Shown: in pieces, positions 1 through 5,481 of the stretch | Numbering within the stretch: position 1 is the stretch's first letter | Layout: every line of letters starts with the position of its first letter | Assembly (NCBI GenBank): GCA_945903655.1 | Contig: CAMDOY010000166.1 | Coordinates: 1 to 7,553 of the forward strand | Direction of reading: 5' to 3' | Source: Rhizobium sp. Q54 | GTDB taxonomy: Bacteria; Pseudomonadota; Alphaproteobacteria; Rhizobiales; Beijerinckiaceae | DNA length: 7,553 nucleotides | Notes under the pieces: generated by a model | Database searches by the model: none | Told to the model about the DNA's origin: nothing | What the model saw: the letters and a program-made list of their open reading frames with translations, nothing else | Program-made: the position numbers and the translations under genes

Positions 1-251
1 TGCTTTTCCGATCCCTCCGCTGCAACGTTGTCGTTTATAAAATGAATCCTGAATATCGAAATATAATGTAATAAAACGTCATTCTCCTCTATTTTGACGA
101 TCAACGGCTCCTGATAAAGGATATTTTTATTCAAACCAAAGTGGAACTATTTTCAGAATTCAAACTATTGGCTCGGCAGCGCCCGGTTATGGCCTCATTA
201 TCCCGTATTTTACGCATCACGAAACCAATCAATCACAAGGAACCAATCTTT
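1..251 (+). other. AT-rich upstream region of the transglycosylase gene
   Basis: This leader is much richer in A and T than the coding DNA around it. It contains a perfect TATAAT at 62-67, but no recognisable -35 box lies 16-18 bases before it. It also contains a TTGACG at 94-99, a good -35 match, whose best -10-like partner (GATATT, 120-125) is 20 bases away and so poorly spaced. Either could belong to the promoter of the gene starting at 252. An in-frame GTG at 141 would add 37 residues, but they do not look like part of a signal peptide. I see no gene in this stretch. Confidence 0.3.
237..242 (+). promoter_or_regulatory. Ribosome binding site that sets the transglycosylase start
   Basis: AAGGAA lies 9 bases before the ATG at 252. 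It is the reason for choosing that ATG over the upstream in-frame GTG at 141. The protein from 252 starts directly with a normal Sec signal peptide, which supports the choice. Confidence 0.6.
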
Positions 252-800
252 ATGACGAACAAGACATTCGCGTCCGCCCTTTCCCTCACCGCTATTCTCG
301 CCATTGGCGCTCTCTCCGTAGCCCCTGCCGAAGCGCGCACCCGGCAGCATCGCGCCCACCATCATCACGCTGCGAGCCTCGCCAGCGTCGTGGCGGCGCA
401 GCCCTCGCTGGGCCAGAGCACGGACCGCAGCGGGCTGCGCGCCATGGTGGCCCGTCACGCCGCGCAGAACGGGGTGCCCTTCGCCATCGCCGATGCGGTT
501 GTGAAGGTGGAGAGCAACTACAATCCCCGCGCCACCAACCGCAGCGGCGCCATGGGCCTCATGCAGATCAAGACCCAGACTGCCCGGGGCGAGGGCTTTT
601 CCGGCGGGCCTTCGGGGCTCCTGAACCCGGAAACCAATGTCCGTTTCGCCATGCGCTATCTGGCGACGGCCTATCGCATGTCCGGCGGCGACCTCTGCGG
701 CACGGTCATGCGCTACCAGCAAGGTCACGGCGCCCGCCGCATGTCGGCTGCCGATCACAGCTATTGCGCCAAGGCCAAGGGCCTGATGGCCTCCAACTGA
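252..800 (+). CDS. Small exported lytic transglycosylase, SLT domain (GH23-type)
   Basis: A 182-residue protein predicted to cleave the MurNAc-GlcNAc bond of peptidoglycan in the periplasm, by the non-hydrolytic transglycosylase reaction that leaves an anhydroMurNAc end. Residues 1-28 form a Sec signal peptide (hydrophobic core about 8-23, likely cleavage after APAEA). A basic, His-rich segment follows at 29-40, including four consecutive His. The SLT domain spans about 60-182. Its motif I, VKVESNYNP, carries the presumed catalytic Glu87. GLMQI follows at 102-106, the NPETN helix start at about 125-129, and a YQQGHG motif at 155-160 where many relatives have YNAGxG. Cys149 and Cys172 could form a disulphide. 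It is shorter than Slt70 or MltC, so it is a minimal one-domain enzyme, perhaps for local wall opening. The neighbour is rnpB, so context gives no partner. The family call is secure; the specific role is unknown. Confidence 0.88.
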   Translation: MTNKTFASALSLTAILAIGALSVAPAEARTRQHRAHHHHAASLASVVAAQPSLGQSTDRSGLRAMVARHAAQNGVPFAIADAVVKVESNYNPRATNRSGAMGLMQIKTQTARGEGFSGGPSGLLNPETNVRFAMRYLATAYRMSGGDLCGTVMRYQQGHGARRMSAADHSYCAKAKGLMASN

Positions 801-811
801 CCCATTCGCGA

Positions 812-842
812 GCGCGGGGCCGGGGTTGAACCCGCCCCGCGC
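812..842 (+). terminator. GC-rich hairpin after the transglycosylase gene
   Basis: A 9-bp perfect stem (812-820 with 834-842) is extended by an inner GGGT/ACCC stem closed by TGA. It begins 11 bases after the stop codon. No T-run follows, so it may act as a weak or U-less terminator, or simply protect the 3' end of the mRNA. Confidence 0.45.
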
Positions 843-926
843 ACGGGGCCGCGCAAGGGGGCGGAATCCGAAAGGGTTTCGCCTTCTGGCGTTTTGGCGG
901 TTAAATGCGTTCTGGCTCTTAAATGA

Positions 927-955
927 TTGACCCCGCACGGCGCCTGCCCCTATGT
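927..955 (+). promoter_or_regulatory. Sigma70-type promoter of rnpB
   Basis: TTGACC at 927-932 and CTATGT at 950-955 are separated by exactly 17 bases. This resembles alphaproteobacterial housekeeping promoters, which have a strong -35 box and a looser -10. Transcription would start around 961-962, exactly where the P1 helix of the RNase P RNA begins. That agreement is the main support. Confidence 0.65.
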
Positions 956-960
956 GAGGC

Positions 961-1353
<393 letters not shown>

Positions 1354-1370
1354 TTTTTGGGGACAATATG

Positions 1371-1386
1371 GTTAATATGTTAATAT
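1371..1386. repeat. Tandem direct repeat of GTTAATAT
   Basis: Two perfect copies of GTTAATAT lie head to tail at 1371-1378 and 1379-1386. The two TTAA cores are 4 bases apart, so this does not fit the TTAA-N7-TTAA site of the alphaproteobacterial regulator CtrA. It may be a binding site for another regulator or chance in AT-rich DNA. Confidence 0.5.
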
Positions 1387-1394
1387 TTGTTACT

Positions 1395-1435
1395 ATTTGA
1401 TTGATTGTTGTATTTTTACAACAATCGAATCAAAT
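1395..1435. repeat. 18-bp near-perfect inverted repeat (hairpin or operator)
   Basis: ATTTGATTGATTGTTGTA (1395-1412) is mirrored by 1417-1435 around a TTTT loop, with a single unpaired G at 1427. The inner 10 bp are perfect. The stem is AT-rich and no T-run follows it on the plus strand, so it is not a typical intrinsic terminator. It could bind a dimeric regulator, or fold within a transcript. Confidence 0.6.
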
Positions 1436-1463
1436 CGGAATCCCAATCATTTAGCGATTCCGA
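1435..1463. repeat. 8-bp inverted repeat
   Basis: TCGGAATC at 1435-1442 pairs with GATTCCGA at 1456-1463 across a 13-base spacer. It starts at the last base of the preceding near-palindrome, so the two could form adjacent stems or adjacent protein sites. Confidence 0.4.
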
Positions 1464-1481
1464 CGTCTCCCGCTTCCCGAT

Positions 1482-1505
1482 GGAGGCGGCGCTGAGCCTC
1501 CTTTT
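1482..1505 (+). terminator. Terminator-like hairpin upstream of the adhesin gene
   Basis: GGAGGC (1482-1487) pairs with GCCTCC (1496-1501) across an 8-base loop and is followed by TTTT. It has the shape of a weak intrinsic terminator. It would end transcripts from rnpB, or a short RNA starting in the AT-rich region, before the adhesin gene. Confidence 0.4.
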
Positions 1506-1509
1506 CATG

Positions 1510-1539
1510 TTGCTTGAGGCTGTTTTTGATTCTTATATT
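1510..1539 (+). promoter_or_regulatory. Candidate promoter of the adhesin gene
   Basis: TTGCTT at 1510-1515 and TATATT at 1534-1539 are separated by 18 bases. The pair lies just after the hairpin at 1482-1505 and 31 bases before the adhesin ATG, giving a short leader. The match is reasonable but not strong, and AT-rich DNA yields such pairs by chance. Confidence 0.35.
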
Positions 1540-1570
1540 TTTGCTTACATTTGTTGCGTGAGCGTAAAAA

Positions 1571-4570
1571 ATGATTCAGTCAGGGTTGCGTATCGGTGGC
1601 GTGGACGCCTTCGTCGAGGGCCCTTCGCCATCCCGCCATGGCGCCAGTCGCGTCATCAAGCTCCTTCGCGCCAGCCTCCTTGGCGGTACGGCGCTGGCGT
1701 TGTTGATTGGCGCTGGGAGTGGGGCGCAATCTCAAACGCTAACGTTGGGAACTTCAGGCAGCACCGACGCCATCGCCATTGGCGCCGAGAGCGTCGCTGC
1801 ATTGGAATACGCAACGGCTGTGGGTTATGGCAGCCAGGCGATGGGGCAGGGGGGCTCGGCGTTCGGCTACAGAAGCAAGGCGGCATTCGATAGCGTCGCC
1901 ATGGGCGTAAATGCCGAGGCGACGGGGGGTAATTTAGCCGTGGGCGTTAACGCAAGCGCCTACGAGCAGGACGCAGCGGCGGTCGGTAATGGCGCTGTGG
2001 CGGGTGTTGCTGGCGATCCAACCGTCGTTCGGGGAACGGCCCTTGGCGCATTAGCCAAAGCCACCGCCAGCAAAGCCACCGCTCTTGGCTTCAACGCAGC
2101 GGCGGTCACCGACAGCAGCATCGCGTTAGGCGTTGGCAGCGTGGCGGGAGCGCCATTCAGCTTGCTTGGGCAGGATCCCCCGGTTCCCGCCACCAGAGCA
2201 GTCGCCATCGGCCCCGGTGCGAAAGCTTTAGCGCAGAGCTCGGTGGTCATCGGGGACGCGGCGAACGTTCAGAATGTCGCAGCAGGCGGCATCGCCATTG
2301 GCGCTAACGCTAATGTTCAACATTCGAACAGCGTGGCGCTGGGCGCAAATAGCCAGACCCAAGCAGGCGTCGCCACCGCTGCGGTGAAATTTTCGATCTC
2401 CGCTGGCAAGACTTATGATTTCGCAGGCGTAACTGCGGATGAAATCAAGAATCTTGAGGGTGTCGGCGTTGTCAGCGTAGGCGGGGGCCTCAGAGCTGAT
2501 GAAACTGTCATCACCCGCCAGATCCAGTTCGTCGCGCCGGGGAGACTGAGCGCGGACTCGACAGACGCCGTGAACGGATCGCAGCTTGATGCGACCAATA
2601 CGGTCCTCTCCAGAATTCTGGGGAGCAACTATGGAAAAACAACCGAAGAGGGCATCGAGGCTGGGTCAAGTCTTGCGCTTGGCATTGGCAGCAAAGCGGG
2701 CGACAGTGACCCTAGCAAAGCTACGACAGATTATTTTGCGACGGCTCTGGGGGTGTCGAGCACAGCCTCGGCGAACTATGCGACCGCTTTAGGGTATTCT
2801 AGCCAGGCGACAGGCTTGGCTTCTTCCGCTTTGGGCGCTTCGAGCAATGCCCAAGGCGCATGGTCCACGGCTCTCGGTTATTCCGCGCAGGCGACGAAAA
2901 GGGCCACCACCGCCATCGGTCATCAGAGCGAAGCAACGGGCGACGACGCCACCGCGCTTGGCAAGGGGGCCAAGGCCTCAGCCAACAGGACTCTGGCGCT
3001 TGGTGCAAATTCTGGTTCTTCGGGTGTAGGTTCTTCCGCAATCGGCATAAGCGCCAAGGCTTTCGGCTTCAGTGCGACGGCGGTCGGCGAAAACGCTGTC
3101 GCTGGCGTTGATGGCGGTTCAAGTCCCGCCCAGGGCACGGCGCTGGGGTCCTCGGCCCAGGCCTCCGCCACCAACGCGACCGCCCTTGGCTATGGCGCTA
3201 ACGCCAAGACGCTCAACAGCGTTGCGCTGGGCGCGGGGAGCGTGGCGGAAGATGCGGCGAACGCCTCTGTTAACGTCGTCCTTGGGGGGAAGACCTATGC
3301 CTTTGCAGGCGCGGCGGGGTCGTCGACTTCCGTGGTGAGCGTCGGCGGCCGCGTTTATGATGACCTGGGAAGCCCGACCAGCGTCATCCTCACCCGCCAG
3401 ATCCAGAACGTGGCGGCGGGCAGCCTCAGCGCGACGTCGACGGATGCGGTGAATGGTTCGCAGCTCTGGCAGGTCAAGGAGGCCATGGGCGCCGTGGTGA
3501 CGGCCGATGGCGTAAGCGTCGGCAAGTTCGAAACGGGAGGGACCATCACTGCGCGCAAGATCCAGAACGTGGCTGCTGGCGCGCTCAGCGCGACCTCGAC
3601 GGATGGGGTGAACGGATCGCAACTTTATGCAACCAACCAGGCCGTCATTGCGACGGACGCGAAGATTGGCGCGGTTGTGAGCGGCTCTGATGTCAGCGTC
3701 GCCGACCGGACAACAGGGGTTGCGCGCAAGCTCCTTGGTGTCGCCAATGGCGCGCTGACCGCCACTTCGACCGACGCGGTGAACGGGTCCCAGCTTTATG
3801 TCGCCTATCAGGCCATTGGCAGGATTGATACGAAGCTGACCGGCGTGACCAATAGGCTTGGCGCCGAGACGGGCGCCTCGTCTTCGGCCTATGGCGCGGG
3901 CAGCAAGGCCTCCGCTGATTACGCCAGCGCCGTGGGCGTCAACGCCGCCGCCTCAGCCAGCAACGCCACCGCCATCGGCTACAATGCCCAGGCCAGCACC
4001 GCCAACAGCGTGGCGCTCGGGACGAACAGCACGACCACCGCCGCCACGCCGGTCGCAGGCGGCGTGGTGGGCGGGCAGAGCGTCGTCTATGCGGGCGGCT
4101 CGCCTGTTGGCGTGGTGAGCGTGGGCTCGGTTAGCGGCGAGCGCCAGATACAGAATGTGGCTGCGGGACAGGTCACCAGAGCCTCCACCGATGCGGTCAA
4201 TGGCTCGCAACTTTTCGCCACCAACCAGGCCATCGACCGCACCAACCAGGTGGTCGCCACCCTCGGTCAGTCGCTCGACGCCCTCGCCGTCGGCGTCAAC
4301 CAGCTCAGCAATCGGGTGGGCGTCGTGCAGAAGGAGGCGCGGGGTGGCATCGCGGCGGCGGTGGCGCTGGTCAATGCGCCGATGCCATCGCAGCCCGGCA
4401 AGACCAGCTGGGCGGGCAATGTGGCCAAGTTCAGGGATCAATACGCCATGGGCGTCTCCTTCTCCCATCGCCTGAACTCCAATATCCCGCTCGCGATGAC
4501 CGCAGGCTTCGCCTATATGCCCGGCACAAGCGATGTCACGGGACGCTTCGGCATGGCCGGGGAGTTCTGA
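1571..4570 (+). CDS. Trimeric autotransporter adhesin (YadA/Hia type, type Vc secretion)
   Basis: A 999-residue surface adhesin, expected to trimerise and export itself through its own outer-membrane barrel. It has a long, basic N-terminus, then a hydrophobic core at about 34-48 and a likely signal cleavage near GAQSQ (51-55). Head 1 (about 62-262) and head 2 (about 360-560) consist of roughly 14-residue beta-roll repeats of the type ATALGYxSQA. A small third head lies at about 770-820. Connectors of the type GKTYxFAG...VVSVG are at about 270-305 and 570-600, with a divergent one at 833-855. Neck motifs with DAVNGSQL start at residues 332, 625, 678 (DGVNGSQL), 735 and 874. A short coiled coil (about 883-918) leads into the anchor domain (about 918-999), which ends in Phe as is usual for barrels. 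The first possible start is ATG 1571, because a stop lies at 1565-1567. The Shine-Dalgarno sequence is poor; TTG 1586 and GTG 1601 are alternatives. Ligand unknown. Confidence 0.93.
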   Translation: MIQSGLRIGGVDAFVEGPSPSRHGASRVIKLLRASLLGGTALALLIGAGSGAQSQTLTLGTSGSTDAIAIGAESVAALEYATAVGYGSQAMGQGGSAFGYRSKAAFDSVAMGVNAEATGGNLAVGVNASAYEQDAAAVGNGAVAGVAGDPTVVRGTALGALAKATASKATALGFNAAAVTDSSIALGVGSVAGAPFSLLGQDPPVPATRAVAIGPGAKALAQSSVVIGDAANVQNVAAGGIAIGANANVQHSNSVALGANSQTQAGVATAAVKFSISAGKTYDFAGVTADEIKNLEGVGVVSVGGGLRADETVITRQIQFVAPGRLSADSTDAVNGSQLDATNTVLSRILGSNYGKTTEEGIEAGSSLALGIGSKAGDSDPSKATTDYFATALGVSSTASANYATALGYSSQATGLASSALGASSNAQGAWSTALGYSAQATKRATTAIGHQSEATGDDATALGKGAKASANRTLALGANSGSSGVGSSAIGISAKAFGFSATAVGENAVAGVDGGSSPAQGTALGSSAQASATNATALGYGANAKTLNSVALGAGSVAEDAANASVNVVLGGKTYAFAGAAGSSTSVVSVGGRVYDDLGSPTSVILTRQIQNVAAGSLSATSTDAVNGSQLWQVKEAMGAVVTADGVSVGKFETGGTITARKIQNVAAGALSATSTDGVNGSQLYATNQAVIATDAKIGAVVSGSDVSVADRTTGVARKLLGVANGALTATSTDAVNGSQLYVAYQAIGRIDTKLTGVTNRLGAETGASSSAYGAGSKASADYASAVGVNAAASASNATAIGYNAQASTANSVALGTNSTTTAATPVAGGVVGGQSVVYAGGSPVGVVSVGSVSGERQIQNVAAGQVTRASTDAVNGSQLFATNQAIDRTNQVVATLGQSLDALAVGVNQLSNRVGVVQKEARGGIAAAVALVNAPMPSQPGKTSWAGNVAKFRDQYAMGVSFSHRLNSNIPLAMTAGFAYMPGTSDVTGRFGMAGEF
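2514..4215 (+). repeat. Five intragenic neck-module repeats in the adhesin gene
   Basis: Copies of about 75 bases encoding R-[QK]-IQNVAAGxLSATSTDAVNGSQL lie at about 2514-2588, 3391-3466, 3554-3625, 3725-3796 and 4141-4213. Copies 2 and 3 are the most alike at base level, and copies 1 and 4 have diverged in the IQNVAAG part. They are protein-domain repeats within one gene, but could support recombination that adds or removes head blocks. Confidence 0.75.
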
Positions 4571-4627
4571 GCGTAAGGGCTCCACTCGTTTGGCGAATTT
4601 TTCTGGCGTGACCGCAACCCGATTCAT

Positions 4628-4649
4628 TGTTAAGATCAGGCATGTTAAG
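4628..4649. repeat. Direct repeat TGTTAAG, 15-bp period
   Basis: TGTTAAG occurs at 4628-4634 and 4643-4649, in the gap between the adhesin gene and the next gene. A repeat every 15 bases is neither a full helical turn nor two, and the TTAA spacing of 11 does not match CtrA. It may be part of a promoter for the gene at 4741, or chance. Confidence 0.25.
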
Positions 4650-4730
4650 TCGTCGCCATCTTCCAGTCAGGGAGGCGGCGGGCCGGTCTTCAATTCTTGG
4701 CTTTAAGAGCGGCGGTCTTCGCCGGGATAT

Positions 4731-4734
4731 GAGG
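4731..4734 (+). promoter_or_regulatory. Ribosome binding site for the exported protein gene
   Basis: GAGG (within GAGGCGGA) ends 6 bases before ATG 4741. It favours that start over ATG 4729, which lacks a well-placed Shine-Dalgarno sequence. Confidence 0.5.
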
Positions 4735-4740
4735 CGGAAC

Positions 4741-5391
4741 ATGGCATTTCGGATTTCGGCCCTGATTTTGGCGGGGCTTCTCAGCGCAGGGGCCTGCCTT
4801 GCCCAGACACCCCCTGCGCCCCCATCGCCCGCCCAACAGCAGGCGCCGCAAATCCAGACCGGGCCCATCGATCGCCCCGGCGCTTTCCTGCTGATGCGCA
4901 ACGCCCTGCTGGCGCTTGATCACGCCAACAAGGCCAATGACTATGGTGTCTTCCGGGCCATCGCCAGCACCGCCTTTCAGGTTAACTCCGCCGCCAAATT
5001 GTCGGACATCTTCGCCGCCCAGCGCCGCGAGGGGCTGAATCTTGCCTTTGCCGCCATTCTGGAACCCCGCTGGACCGTGGAGCCGCAGATCGAGGCCTCC
5101 GGCATGATTCACATGGCCGGGGCCTTCGATGTGAAGCCGGTCCCGGTGCTCTTCGATCTGCTCTTCACCCTGCAGAATGGCCAATGGTTGCTGTTCGGCC
5201 TCTCGGTCGGCCTCGCCCAGCCAGAGCCCCAAGCCGCCGCCCCGGCGGCGCCTGCGCCCGCGAAAGCCGCCGAGACCAAGCCTGCTGCGTCTGCGCCAAA
5301 ACCAGCGGCCCCCGCGCCCAGGCCAGCGCCTAAGCCAGCCGCTCCAGCCCCCGCGGCCGCTCCGGCCCCGGAGGCGCCAAGGCAGCCCTGA
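4741..5391 (+). CDS. Exported protein of unknown function with Ala/Pro-rich tail
   Basis: A 216-residue protein that I do not recognise as a named family. Residues 1-21 form a Sec signal peptide, cleaved probably after ACLA. Cys19 is not in a good lipobox (AGAC, no Leu/Val/Ile at -3), so a lipoprotein is less likely. A Pro/Gln linker (22-45) leads to a globular domain at about 46-158: helices around 48-62 and 84-98, then strands ending in LFTLQNGQWLLFGLSVGL. That ending resembles the last strands of NTF2-like or similar small alpha/beta proteins, and I recall similar proteins as common hypothetical genes in alphaproteobacteria. Residues 160-216 are almost entirely Ala, Pro and Lys, like periplasmic spacers that run along or across the cell wall. 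ATG 4729 would give 220 residues with a more basic start (MRRN). It follows the adhesin by 170 bases and is probably transcribed on its own. Confidence 0.75.
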   Translation: MAFRISALILAGLLSAGACLAQTPPAPPSPAQQQAPQIQTGPIDRPGAFLLMRNALLALDHANKANDYGVFRAIASTAFQVNSAAKLSDIFAAQRREGLNLAFAAILEPRWTVEPQIEASGMIHMAGAFDVKPVPVLFDLLFTLQNGQWLLFGLSVGLAQPEPQAAAPAAPAPAKAAETKPAASAPKPAAPAPRPAPKPAAPAPAAAPAPEAPRQP

Positions 5392-5397
5392 ATGAAA

Positions 5398-5428
5398 GCG
5401 CCGGGCCTCCTGAGGGGAGACCCGGCGC
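5398..5428 (+). terminator. Terminator hairpin after the exported protein gene
   Basis: GCGCCGGG (5398-5405) pairs with CCCGGCGC (5421-5428). The loop can itself pair weakly (CCTCC with GGGGA). It starts 6 bases after the stop codon. The following ATCTCGTTT is only moderately T-rich. On the minus strand the same stem is followed by TTTCATT, so it could also back up the ettA terminator. Confidence 0.6.
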
Positions 5429-5438
5429 ATCTCGTTTC

Positions 5439-5469
5439 AAAAGAGCGTCGCGCCTTGGGAAGGCGCGAC
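5439..5469 (-). terminator. Intrinsic terminator of ettA
   Basis: A perfect 10-bp stem (5447-5456 with 5460-5469) with a 3-base loop starts 12 bases after the ettA stop. On the minus strand it is followed by GCTCTTTTG, a reasonable U-tract. This is a standard rho-independent terminator. Confidence 0.75.
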
Positions 5470-5481
5470 CAAGCTCCGCTT

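Larger units (their letters stand above)
1354..1570. other. AT-rich intergenic region between rnpB and the adhesin gene
   Basis: About 217 bases, rich in A and T over 1363-1450 and around 1520-1570. In order it holds a tandem 8-bp repeat (1371-1386), an 18-bp near-palindrome (1395-1435), an 8-bp inverted repeat (1435-1463), a hairpin followed by T residues (1482-1505) and a promoter-like pair (1510-1539). No credible gene was seen: a reading frame from 1405 runs into the adhesin gene out of frame. The signals suggest a regulated promoter region or a small untranslated transcript, but neither is proven. Confidence 0.6.

Noticed and set aside
1371..1386. CtrA binding site
   Set aside because: The TTAA half-sites are 4 bases apart rather than the required 7; the pair at 4630-4648 is 11 apart.
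1405..1893. Plus-strand reading frame starting in the AT-rich region and entering the adhesin gene
   Set aside because: It crosses the terminator-like hairpin and the adhesin start out of frame. The downstream part is Arg/Trp-rich frame-shift sequence.
1571..4570. Phage tail fibre instead of an adhesin
   Set aside because: The signal peptide, YadA-type head repeats, DAVNGSQL necks and C-terminal membrane anchor ending in Phe fit a trimeric autotransporter, and no phage genes are nearby.
4597..4602. Terminator after the adhesin gene
   Set aside because: A short T-run is present, but I could not find a stable stem directly before it.
3953..4627. Minus-strand reading frame opposite the adhesin 3' end
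   Set aside because: It is the complement of the anchor and neck coding sequence, with composition typical of an antisense shadow.
4690..5430. Minus-strand reading frame opposite the exported protein gene
   Set aside because: Its Gly/Arg-rich N-terminal part is the complement of the Ala/Pro tail, and no domain is visible.
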